A stretch of DNA of 64,000 nucleotides from positions 1 through 64,000 of the forward strand of contig NZ_RQIH01000020.1 of the NCBI RefSeq assembly GCF_003939025.1, given 5' to 3'. Positions 8,366 through 16,958 of the stretch are shown here, in pieces. Each line of letters begins with the position of its first letter. The stretch's first letter is position 1. Origin of the DNA: Rhizobium sophoriradicis. Lineage in GTDB: Bacteria; Pseudomonadota; Alphaproteobacteria; Rhizobiales; Rhizobiaceae. Both the position numbers and the translations under genes were made by a program. The notes beneath the pieces are model-generated. The model saw nothing but the letters and a program-made list of their open reading frames with translations. It did not search any database and was not told the origin of the DNA.

Positions 8366-8412
8366 GACCAGTAAAATTGTTTGTTTGGATGGAATGCGTG
8401 CAAAAAAGGGAT
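8366..8412 (-). promoter_or_regulatory. nod box (NodD binding site)
   Basis: Read on the minus strand, the 47-bp region begins ATCCCT and, 22 bp later, continues ATCCAAACAAACAATTTTAC. The consensus is ATCCAY, a 16-bp spacer, then ATCNAAACAATCRATTTTAC. Spacing is exact, and most of the conserved AT-rich block is kept with two substitutions. The last few bases (TGGTC instead of CAATC) have drifted. It points at the nodA/nodC remnant and the nolO fragment, consistent with a former nodABC-type operon. Confidence 0.75.
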
Positions 8413-8566
8413 GGGTGGATTCATAGCAAGGCGAGCGGCACTTTCAAACAGCGGCCGTGATGATCAACGTTTACGGCAAATCCGCCTCCGACGTCGGTGC
8501 CGACGACCGACCTCCGAAATCCTCGTGTATCGTCGTACCCGCAACACTCCTTCTCTACTCTGGTTT

Positions 8567-8800
8567 TCAGCCGATAAGCCTAGCCGCAGCTTCGCCAGTC
8601 GGCACGTCGATAAGCGTGATCGGGCTTGCTGCAAGGAAACGGCGTTGGTTGTTGGTCGGCGCTGCCGCATCCAGCACCGCAAAACGTGGTGCGTTGGATC
8701 GCGTCATGATCTGTCGGGCGTAGGCGCGCAGCATCTGGTCGTTGAAGCGGCAGCCGATGAAGAAGAGCCGAAGAGCCTCTGTTGGTGCGCCGCTCCTTCA
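8567..8800 (-). pseudogene. SIR2-like domain protein, C-terminal fragment
   Basis: A minus-strand frame ending in TGA at 8567-8569 reads EALRLFFIGCRFNDQML, then a RAYARQIMTRS segment, FAVLDAA and a final EAAARLIG. The FIGxxFxDxxLR pattern is characteristic of the C-terminal part of SIR2-like (NAD-utilising) domains. Only about 75 residues are coherent and there is no start or N-terminal Rossmann part, so this is a gene fragment. Its frame differs from that of the ORFs normally predicted here. It lies between the nod box and the 538-aa T6SS-linked gene. SIR2-like genes occur near nif genes in several rhizobia, as I recall. Confidence 0.45.
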
Positions 8801-8913
8801 CCGCTTCGCTGACCCACCTGAGCGGCGGAACTCCTTCCGTCGCTGATGAGGCCGTTGATGGCCTGCTCGCCCGGCCTTCCGGTGGGTCGGCCGGCATCGA
8901 GAACAGGCGATTA

Positions 8914-10530
8914 TTACGCGGCGGGCGCGGCGCGCGAGGTTTCGATGCGCTTCAGTCCATCGGTGATGGCCGCGAGCCCTTCCCGCAGCGTCTGCCCTAT
9001 AGTGCCCGGACCGATGTCGATTGGAGGATTGTCAAGCATGGCTACAATGTCGCTGCCGTTGAGATAATCGAGCTTCTTCTGGACTGTGGTTCGGACACGC
9101 TCGGTCGCGCTCGACAGTGCCTCACCGTTGCGTTCGGTGATGGCGGAGAGCTGATCTGAAAGCTCTCCTCCGAACTGCAGGAAGATGTCGTCGACATACC
9201 TCCACGTTCCGCCGCGGGCTTCCACATCGACCATCTGGTTGATCTTGCTCTTTACCTCATCCCGCAGCGTCAAGGCAGTGTCGAGATGAGCCTGCCATAT
9301 AGCTATGATACTTTCGACCGAGTTCTCGATGGATTTGGTCCGTTCGGGCTGGTCTGCGATGCCAAGAAGGACCAGAAGTTGATCATCGTTACCGGGCCGC
9401 GGGACCACCGCTGCGATCAGACGCTCCACAACCGCGCGCCTACGGGCTGCATCGCCTAGTTCCTTCGGCCATTGCGACGACACTATCTTCGCAATCCTCT
9501 CAGAATTCGCGTTCTCTAGCGGATAAGAAAGTTGTCGCTCCTGAGCCTTTGCCTTGATCAGACGGAACAAGGACTCTACTACCTCGTCTTGATCGAGAGC
9601 GCCCGTTGGAACTCTGTTCAGATCGATCCCATTCACCACGACCTCTTCGCGGCGGTCGCCGTTTGTCTCGCCCTGCCCCGCCCCATCGGGCATGTCATCC
9701 ACATATTGAAGATTTCGCAGATTCTCAGGATAGGCCAGCATCAACAGAAGTCGGCCGGCGAAGTTGTGCAGCGTTGCCTCCTGCTCTTCCGGAGGCGTCG
9801 CAGCCAGCACACGTTGCAGCCAATCCGCGATCTTCGTGGTCAGATGGGACAACTCTGCGGTCTGTCCCGCGCCAATTTGCGCGCTGAGACTTACTGCGTG
9901 ATTGGAAATGGTCGCGGCCGCGGCGGCAATGCCCTCCTTCACTTCCGGGAGAAGCTGCTCCAGGAGCTCAGCCCCGCCTTCACGCTTGCTTCTCTCTTCA
10001 GTTTCTTCAACACTCCCTGCAGAGTTCCCTTCCGCGCTATCGAGCGCCGTCATCGGCCGATTGAATTCTTCAGAGTCGTCGGGCGGAAGAAATTGGGAGT
10101 TCTCCTCGGCGTTCATCTCAAACTGCTGAATGTCTTCTTCAGTTAAGATTCCTGCTTCCTGCATGTCAGGCAACCTCATGCGGAAGTTCACGAAATACTT
10201 CTTCATCACCTTTTGGACCTGCGGGAACCCGGCCTTTCCACCATCAGCCAACTTGACGAGGATAACGCCGTTTTCGTTCATCCTGCCCGTGCCTCTCCGC
10301 AGAAGCGAAAAGTTCTCCTTACTACTATCCTCATCATCTTCAAAAGGCATGTTTTTCAAAGTTTGTGCCAATCCATTGAGCTTTTTCTTACTCACCAGGA
10401 CAGCAGGCTTCCGCAGATCGCCAACCGTGCCAACCGCAAAGCAGAACTCCAAATCCGCTCTGTTCTTCGTCTGGTCGATCAACTGCAGAAATTTCTTCGC
10501 TCTTGTCCTATTGTGCTTCATTCCGGCCAT
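8914..10530 (-). CDS. Unrecognised 538-aa protein downstream of tssM
   Basis: An intact 538-codon gene with a good ribosome-binding site (GGAGAG, 7 bp before ATG 10530). It lies on the same strand and downstream of tssK-tagH-tssL-tssM, about 300 bp after tssM. No domain was recognised. The N-terminus is basic (MAGMKHNRTRAKKFLQL). Residues 20-125 look like a compact alpha/beta region with LVSKKKLNGLAQTL and GFPQVQKVMKKYFVNFRMRL segments. An acidic linker (about 140-190) follows, and the remaining 350 residues look helical with no membrane segments or signal peptide. It could be a T6SS effector, an adaptor, or unrelated cargo. Only its position argues for a T6SS link. Confidence 0.6.
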   Translation of the reverse strand: MAGMKHNRTRAKKFLQLIDQTKNRADLEFCFAVGTVGDLRKPAVLVSKKKLNGLAQTLKNMPFEDDEDSSKENFSLLRRGTGRMNENGVILVKLADGGKAGFPQVQKVMKKYFVNFRMRLPDMQEAGILTEEDIQQFEMNAEENSQFLPPDDSEEFNRPMTALDSAEGNSAGSVEETEERSKREGGAELLEQLLPEVKEGIAAAAATISNHAVSLSAQIGAGQTAELSHLTTKIADWLQRVLAATPPEEQEATLHNFAGRLLLMLAYPENLRNLQYVDDMPDGAGQGETNGDRREEVVVNGIDLNRVPTGALDQDEVVESLFRLIKAKAQERQLSYPLENANSERIAKIVSSQWPKELGDAARRRAVVERLIAAVVPRPGNDDQLLVLLGIADQPERTKSIENSVESIIAIWQAHLDTALTLRDEVKSKINQMVDVEARGGTWRYVDDIFLQFGGELSDQLSAITERNGEALSSATERVRTTVQKKLDYLNGSDIVAMLDNPPIDIGPGTIGQTLREGLAAITDGLKRIETSRAAPAA

Positions 10531-10826
10531 TATATCTCTCCAGTTTCCTGTTCTAGATCAGTGTACGTCGGTTGATAGGGTGGGACAGGATCTGATCACC
10601 CAACTTCCCGAAGATCTGCCTGATGGAGGTGACCGCGCTCTCCAGCGGTCGAGTCGAGCGGGAAAGCGGCGCGCCGAGATCAAGCGACGATCGCCGCCAG
10701 TCGCAGCCGTGACCGCCTCCGATCCGGCCGGCAACCGACATGCCGACCTCTCCCGCCGCAGACCTGCGTGGGCGTCTCGTGACCCCATAGGGCTTTCCCA
10801 GCGCCAGTCGGATGCTATCCCGGCGT
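10531..10826 (-). other. Degenerate spacer after tssM
   Basis: Almost 300 bp lie between the tssM stop and the start of the 538-aa gene. Short minus-strand frames exist (one starts by overlapping the tssM stop, MSRFLMNAGI). In related clusters tagF often follows tssM with such an overlap, but the visible residues do not let me call tagF. It may be a heavily decayed remnant. Confidence 0.25.
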
Positions 10827-13800
10827 TCATAAGAAATCTGGACATCGGAATTCTGACAGCAGATTGCGTGACAACGGGCTCATCACGCTGTCAGGCTGGA
10901 GGTTAAAAACCGCCCAATGGCGACCGGACACCAGTCGTACCTGAATAAGGTCCCCTCCTCCCAATGGCTGCTTATCCGCCTCATTTAAGAGGCGAAACAG
11001 CGCCCAATGGCCGCTCTTGGAGAGGGTGGCGCCTTGAAAACCGATGAAAGCGACGGAAGCGCCGCCGACGCCGCCGGCCGTAGGCCAATGGAAATGCATG
11101 GCCGCGGCGGCCGTTCCTCGTCGATGTTCGAGGCGCTGGCCGTCGATGTCTACCACCACCTGGTCTGTCAACGGATCGGTCTCGGCGACGGTGAGCAGGA
11201 ATCCAACTGACACCTGGCCGGCATCATCGAACATGGTGTCGCGGATCGTGGCTGCCCGTTGGAACTGGGCCAAGGTATTGCGGCCGATAGGGAAATCGAC
11301 ACCGCTCGTTGGCCGAAACTGCCACGAACCTTTGGATTTGTCGACGAATGGGGAAAGGTTCTCGGCGAAGAAAGTGTCGATCTCCGCCTTGCGGCCGAAC
11401 AGTCGGGCGAAATCGCTCAAAGGGATATCCCGGCGGGATCCGCTCGCGAAGGGATACCGTCCTTCGGTAGCCCGTCGGCACAAATCGCCGGGGCCGCCCG
11501 CCCAACCGCTCGCCAACCCGCGCCTCATGCCGCTGACGGTTAGGTCCGAGCTGTGGCGGCTGAGGCCGAGGATCCATTGCCGGATGGGTTCGGGCAGATC
11601 GGCCGCCCCCGCCTCGATCTGTTGGATGGCGACGCCCGCCTGCCCGTTGTGTTCCAAGATGTTCGAACCCGCCAGCCCCTGCGCCTGGCTGAGGGAGCGA
11701 TACAGTTCGCCGAGATCCCGGAGAGCACTGTCGATCGGCGCCTGCGCGCCCGCTTGGCTGTTCGACGGCACTTCGACCAGCTGGTGCAGCCACCGGAAAT
11801 GATCGCCCATATAGAGCTGGACGTGAGCTTCAGGCGTGTCCGCGGCCGGTTGAGACCGGAAGAGTGCCTCGAGCTCGCTTGGCAACACCTCGCCCTGGGG
11901 GACACTGTCACCTTTAGTCAAGCCGTCCTCGGGAGCCGGTGGTTGCTTGAGCTTTAGCTCCTGCGCCGCCGCGAAAAGGAACAGGCGCATTGGTGACGTC
12001 GGCGCGGACAGCGTGTTCAAGGTGCGCAGCGCGTCATCGATACCCCCAGACGGGCGGATGGACATATCGCCAATGAGCTGGTCCCAGTGCAACGCGAACT
12101 CCTGAGCGTAGAGATCCGCCGCCGAACGCCGCAGCTTCTGGCTCACATCACCGGCTGCAATCGGCGCGACTACCTGTGAGTCGAGAACCCAGCCTTCTGC
12201 AGCGACAGCGTCAGCCACTTGCGGCAGCAATCGCAGGAAGGTTCCGTAAAACCCCGCCCTCGTGTAGATGCCAGGAACCCCCTCGCTGAGCGGCTGTCCC
12301 GATTTGCGAGCCAAGACGCCCTGCGCCAGCGGCCCGGCATGGTCGGCCAGACGCCAGGTTGGCGCCCGCGAGGCTTCGGGACTGGTCGCGATGATGTCGA
12401 GGACGCGGCGCGCCATCGAGACGGTCTGGAGCTTCGCGCGGCTCCTCTCGATCAGTTCGCCATTAAGCTCACTATGGGGCAGCGGCCCTTCCATGAGTGC
12501 ATCCAGGTGATCAGCGAGCGCGCTGCGCAGGCCGGCATCGGCTTCGGCCGGAAACATCACTCGCCAGTCGGCAGCCATCCAGTTTTTGACGACCGCGCGC
12601 TGGAGCGGACCCTGCTGACCCAGCATCAGGTAAACCTTTAACGCCTGGTAGACGAACTGATCATCGTCGTGCCGCTCGACCAATAAGGTTTCCAACCGGA
12701 ACATCAGCCGCGGCAGCAGGATGGTGTTCACGGCGCGGCGGTACGCCGCGAGCGTCTGAACCTTGATTTTCTTACTCTGGTCGAGACCCGAACTTGATAG
12801 GCGGCCGCCCGCGCTGTCGCCGTTGGCATCACGCAGCCGCTGAAGCAGTGGCAGGATGGGTCGAAGATCGCCACTCTCAACCCGGTCGAGCTTCAGCTTT
12901 TCGGCCCCTCTAGCATAGCTGCCAGCCATTAGGCGAACGCTCTCGATCAGCTGAACATTCCGAATATAGCTGAACGTCCATAAGACGCTGGCGGTAACAA
13001 TGACCGCCGCTATCATCGTGTAGGCGCCATACCGGATCCGCCGCTGGCGCCGATCGAAGCGGTGATTGGCATCGACGAGCCCAGCTTCGGCGAAAACGAC
13101 TTCGCGCAGCAGCCGGCTGATGAAATAATTACGGCCCGGGCCACGAAGCGCTGTACAGGGCGGCTGAGCGATCTCGAAGGTCTGAGATCTGGCGTTCGCA
13201 ACTCGATCGAAGGGCATGCCAATTTGCGTGCCGCTTAAGAAGTAGACGCCGCGGAGCATAAGCGGTTCCTGGAACGAATTCCCGCCAAAGGCTTCCTTCA
13301 AGAACTGTTGCGTCAGGTGCTTGAGGCTAGCGACCTGCTGTGGGAAGCCGAACATGAGCGCGCGACGCTGGAGGTTGCTTTCGTGCTGCATTCGTTCAAG
13401 CAGCCTTTCGTTTAGGCGGCCAACAAGCGCATCGTATGCTGCGGCAAACGCCATCGGATCGCCTTCGTCCTCCGACGCCTCTTGCGCATAGGTGAACCCC
13501 CACACCGCCTCCCGCCCCTCGCGACCCAGATCGTCGAAGAATTCAACAAATCCCGCCAGCAGATCGCTCTTAGTGAAAAGCACATAAATCGGCAGTTGCA
13601 GGCGAAGCTCCCTGTACACTTCGAGGAGCCGCTCACGGATACAGCGCGCGCGATCGGCGAGCACTTCCTCGGATGTAGAATTCAGCTCGCTGATTGCGAT
13701 CGTGACTAAGACACCGTTCAGCGGCTGCCGTGGCCGGGAGCGTCTGAGCATATGAAGCAAGCCACGCCAAACCGCTTTGTCCCGGTCTGCATCACCCTCC

Positions 13801-14432
13801 TGTATCGTGTAGCGCCCAGCAGTGTCGACGAACACCGCGTCATCGGTGATCCACCAGTCGCAGTTTTCCGTACCCGCTAACCCACCGGCGGCTCTCAGAC
13901 CGGACCTCGCCGCCATCGGAAAGCTGAGCCCGGAATTGACTATTGCTGTGGTCTTCCCCGAGTTGGGCGGACCGATCATCACATACCAGGGCCGCTGATA
14001 GAGCCACCGCCTGCTGATACCTCCTGCGTAGCGGCGCCCCTTGAGTGTGGTAAGGGTCTCGCGAAAACGATGACGAATCGCCTCCAGCTCTCTTTCAGCA
14101 AGCGTGCTGGCTTGCCCCACACTTCGGTCGGAAGGCCTTGGGTCTCCCTTCTTCTGCTCGGCCCCACCCGCGTCCAGCGCTCCCGACACTCGTGATTGGA
14201 CGAGGTCTTCAAAATAGGCCTGAACCTTGTAAAGCTGGGACTGGATCAAGTAGATCACGGTGTATCCGACCGGAATCAGCATCGATGCCGCGATCTGGCT
14301 GCGAAGGCTGTCAAGCGGCGCAAATCCTCCGACCGAGATATGCGGTCCGAGCGTGAAGATTAAGGCACATACGATCGCCGCCCCGCCGACACGGAGCCAT
14401 TGCCACCTAAGCGCTTTCTTGATTGACTGCAT
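10827..14432 (-). CDS. tssM: T6SS inner-membrane protein TssM (IcmF/ImpL)
   Basis: This 1201-aa protein would form, with TssL, the trans-envelope complex that anchors the T6SS. Two N-terminal membrane helices (about residues 12-35 and 46-68) are followed by a cytoplasmic GTPase-like domain with Walker A GPPNSGKTTAI near residue 154. A third membrane helix lies near 480 (ending SVLWTFSYIRN). The long C-terminal part is the periplasmic IcmF domain, ending in the beta-rich segment with GGVGGASVAFIGFQG. Length and order are normal and no frameshift was seen. The start lies 9 bp after the tssL stop, so the two are co-transcribed. No TssJ lipoprotein gene is visible in the window. Confidence 0.93.
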   Translation of the reverse strand: MQSIKKALRWQWLRVGGAAIVCALIFTLGPHISVGGFAPLDSLRSQIAASMLIPVGYTVIYLIQSQLYKVQAYFEDLVQSRVSGALDAGGAEQKKGDPRPSDRSVGQASTLAERELEAIRHRFRETLTTLKGRRYAGGISRRWLYQRPWYVMIGPPNSGKTTAIVNSGLSFPMAARSGLRAAGGLAGTENCDWWITDDAVFVDTAGRYTIQEGDADRDKAVWRGLLHMLRRSRPRQPLNGVLVTIAISELNSTSEEVLADRARCIRERLLEVYRELRLQLPIYVLFTKSDLLAGFVEFFDDLGREGREAVWGFTYAQEASEDEGDPMAFAAAYDALVGRLNERLLERMQHESNLQRRALMFGFPQQVASLKHLTQQFLKEAFGGNSFQEPLMLRGVYFLSGTQIGMPFDRVANARSQTFEIAQPPCTALRGPGRNYFISRLLREVVFAEAGLVDANHRFDRRQRRIRYGAYTMIAAVIVTASVLWTFSYIRNVQLIESVRLMAGSYARGAEKLKLDRVESGDLRPILPLLQRLRDANGDSAGGRLSSSGLDQSKKIKVQTLAAYRRAVNTILLPRLMFRLETLLVERHDDDQFVYQALKVYLMLGQQGPLQRAVVKNWMAADWRVMFPAEADAGLRSALADHLDALMEGPLPHSELNGELIERSRAKLQTVSMARRVLDIIATSPEASRAPTWRLADHAGPLAQGVLARKSGQPLSEGVPGIYTRAGFYGTFLRLLPQVADAVAAEGWVLDSQVVAPIAAGDVSQKLRRSAADLYAQEFALHWDQLIGDMSIRPSGGIDDALRTLNTLSAPTSPMRLFLFAAAQELKLKQPPAPEDGLTKGDSVPQGEVLPSELEALFRSQPAADTPEAHVQLYMGDHFRWLHQLVEVPSNSQAGAQAPIDSALRDLGELYRSLSQAQGLAGSNILEHNGQAGVAIQQIEAGAADLPEPIRQWILGLSRHSSDLTVSGMRRGLASGWAGGPGDLCRRATEGRYPFASGSRRDIPLSDFARLFGRKAEIDTFFAENLSPFVDKSKGSWQFRPTSGVDFPIGRNTLAQFQRAATIRDTMFDDAGQVSVGFLLTVAETDPLTDQVVVDIDGQRLEHRRGTAAAAMHFHWPTAGGVGGASVAFIGFQGATLSKSGHWALFRLLNEADKQPLGGGDLIQVRLVSGRHWAVFNLQPDSVMSPLSRNLLSEFRCPDFL

Positions 14433-14441
14433 GGCTTGTCT

Positions 14442-15743
14442 TCATTGTGTCTTTGTGATGATGATTTGAATCCGACGGTTCCGCGCGCGGCCCTCGGGCG
14501 TGTGGTTCGAAGCGACCGGTTCTCCGCTCCCTCTGCCCTCTTCTCGCACGCGGCCTGGGTCATCCATCATGGATTTGATAATCTCGGCAGCTGCGCTCGC
14601 ACGCGCGAGCGAAAGGGAATCGTTTGAAGGGAAGGCGAGTGATTGCACCGGAATGGCGTCGGTGTGCCCGGTCAGGAGGACCGATCCCGACTCACCGTTC
14701 AGAGAACGACCAATTCGTAAAAGAAGCGGCAGGAACATTTTCTTCACTTCCGGACTAGCAGAATCGAACATCCCGGAGGCGCGAATGATAACGACGATCT
14801 GCTGTGGGTCCTCGGACACAGTGACAAGCCCTTCGCGGATTTCGGGCTCGAGGAAGTTACGCAGTCGGTCGCTGCTCATAACAACCTTTGGTGGCAATGC
14901 GATTCTCGCCGATCTGACAACGCCGTTCGGCGGCAATGTCGCGATATCGTTGAAGACAGCGTCGGCGCGGGCATTTAATGCATGCAGGAGTCCGGTATAG
15001 ATCGAGAGGAGTAATCCTGCCCCAAACGCTACGACGGCCCAGATTGGAACGATTGTGCGGCGTGGCTTCGGATTATTTGAGTTCCTCCGCCAGTGCGGGG
15101 ATAGTTCGCGCTCGAAGTCACCACGGGCTGCTCGGATCAGGCGGTAGACGTCTTCGCACAGCACACTGAGCTCTGCGGCTCCTCCCGCAGTGACGCGGTA
15201 GCGGCCTTCGAAGCCCAACCTCATGCAGTAGTAGAGCAGCTCCAGCAGTTCTATATTGATGGCCGGTTCATTTTTCAATTGCGTCAGCAGATCGAAGAAG
15301 CGCTCGCCGCCCCAGGTATCGCTGAACAGCGATCCCACCAAGCTGCGCGTCGTCCAGACGCTGTTGCTGCCCCAGGCTGTGTTCAGAACGATGTCATCGA
15401 TGGTCGCGCAGAGGGCGTATTTGCAGACCTTGATCGCTCGCGAGGGCAATCCGAGCGGCGTGATCCGACGCTCAAAAGCATCGATCTCCCGCAGCACCCT
15501 AAGGCGCAGTGCTTCAACGTCGATATGGCTAGCACTGCTCTTGAGCTGAGCGCTGAGACCCAGCAGCGCCGCCGCGGCCGCGACCAGTGGATTAAGTCGG
15601 TCGAGCGCAAGCATCTCCCAGGTAAGTTCGTCCGCCACTGGCGATGACGGCGAAGGGACAGCCAACTGCTCCTCGGCGTGAAGGAGGACGAGTGGCTGGG
15701 ATTTTGGCATCGTTTCCTCAATCACCATCATCAACCCGCCCAC
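14442..15743 (-). CDS. tssL: T6SS inner-membrane protein TssL (DotU) with OmpA-like domain
   Basis: A 433-aa 'evolved' TssL. Residues 45-215 form the cytoplasmic DotU domain (NPLVAAAAALLGLSAQLK, CATIDDIVLNTAWG, FFDLLTQLKNEP, LLELLYYCMRLGFEGRYRV). A single membrane helix lies at about 232-255 (WAVVAFGAGLLLSIYTGLL). The C-terminal 140 residues are an OmpA/MotB-type peptidoglycan-binding domain (VLLTGHTDAIP, SLARASAAAEII, and the final RNRRIQIIITK). This domain would fix the secretion apparatus to the cell wall, which may compensate for a missing TssJ. Its 5' end overlaps the tagH 3' end by 13 bp. Intact. Confidence 0.93.
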   Translation of the reverse strand: MGGLMMVIEETMPKSQPLVLLHAEEQLAVPSPSSPVADELTWEMLALDRLNPLVAAAAALLGLSAQLKSSASHIDVEALRLRVLREIDAFERRITPLGLPSRAIKVCKYALCATIDDIVLNTAWGSNSVWTTRSLVGSLFSDTWGGERFFDLLTQLKNEPAINIELLELLYYCMRLGFEGRYRVTAGGAAELSVLCEDVYRLIRAARGDFERELSPHWRRNSNNPKPRRTIVPIWAVVAFGAGLLLSIYTGLLHALNARADAVFNDIATLPPNGVVRSARIALPPKVVMSSDRLRNFLEPEIREGLVTVSEDPQQIVVIIRASGMFDSASPEVKKMFLPLLLRIGRSLNGESGSVLLTGHTDAIPVQSLAFPSNDSLSLARASAAAEIIKSMMDDPGRVREEGRGSGEPVASNHTPEGRARNRRIQIIITKTQ

Positions 15744-16951
15744 TTCCCTTCGGAGCGGACGCTCTCATCGTGGGATCGGCGGGCGGGTCGACTACGCTCT
15801 CGCACTGGGCGCGCGAAGTCGGCGCCGAAGCTCCGGAGCAAATCGGTTTCGATGCTCGATACGACGTCATTGAAGACGCGCACGTACGCGCTCCGGTTTC
15901 GCGCCTTATGGTTGCGGTGCAAAAGGGAACGGGGCCGCCCCATCGCCTTCTCGATCCCTGCTAGGGACAAGCGTGCACGAACGCTGGACAGAGCCTTCTG
16001 CACAGCCGCGAATGACACGTCATGCGTCCCACGGTCGGTGAAGGCTTGCTCAACGGCCAGGTCTCCGCGGAGGAACCCGCTGGAGTCATTGCACAGAACT
16101 GCGAGCAACGCCTCACCGACATCGGGAACGAGACTCAGGGTTTTTTCGTCGGAACTCTTATTTCTGAATAATTGTTCGCCAGCTCTCGCTCGGAGAGTAT
16201 GCTGTGCAGCGCGGCGGAATACAGAAGCATTTTCCCTGCACGATCCAGCACGCTTACGATGCCGGCATTCCGGACATCTGCCAATGATAAGCCGCAGGCG
16301 GCAAGGAAAGCCGTGACCGCCGCTCGATGATTCTTGGCGAGATGATTGCTCCACCTTGGGTTGCGTCAAGATGGGGGCCCGATCTGGCACACTGTCTGCG
16401 TAGATATCCCACGGACTTCTCATCATGCCCGCCAGCGCGTCTAAACGAGTGCCTAAGAACGGCAATGGTAGGAACTCGCCGTCCCTCAGGTCCAGCAGCG
16501 CTTCTTCACCCCGGGTGCAATTGCCCGCCAGGAGCGACGAGGCCGTTTCGAGGGGGCCAAGAAGACTCAACTCCTCACTTGTCGCTGCAAGTTGTCCCTC
16601 CGGTTCGGCGGCACTCTCCGCAATGGATATCGAAGGCGACACCGCGACGACATCGGTCCTATAGGCGCCGATCTGAATAAAATCGCTGGTTTTCCGGGCG
16701 ACCGGCGCCTCTGACGGAAGCGGCACCGCCTCGTCATTTTGACATGTGTCGTCGCGGCCTCGGTCGATCAGTACGTATCGCCGTGCCATGCACTCGATTG
16801 AGCAGTGGGATTTCGAGACCATCTGTTGATCATCCGGCAGAACCAGGCTGTTGCCTGCTCGGCTGGTAGTCAGTCCACCAGCCGCGTCGCCCGGCACGAG
16901 ATATTCCGGAAAACTACATCTTTTGCTGTGTACACGTAGCGTGAGGGGCAT
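15731..16951 (-). pseudogene. tagH: T6SS FHA-domain protein TagH/Fha with compensating frameshifts
   Basis: The nominal 406-codon frame starts as a TagH/ImpI-type FHA protein (LVLPDDQQMVSKSHCSIEC near residues 36-54). However, the phosphothreonine-binding loop, normally of the type S-T/S-NGTFLND, reads GRDDTCQND here. Between about 16345 and 16150 the family-like sequence is in another frame: AAVTAFLAACGLSLADV, GIVSVLDRAGKMLLYSAALH and SERELANNYSEIRVPTKK. It returns to the nominal frame at a run of six A's (complement of about 16141-16146). The tail (AAVQKALSSVRARLS, FGADFARPVRE) is again family-like. So a block of about 65 codons is scrambled and the FHA motif is damaged. The product is probably non-functional unless sequencing errors are involved. 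It lies 8 bp after tssK. Confidence 0.7.
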
Positions 16952-16958
16952 TGGTGGG

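Noticed and set aside
15678..16316. A 212-aa plus-strand gene opposite tagH
   Set aside because: Composition and position fit a shadow of the tagH/tssL overlap; no motif or start signal supports it.
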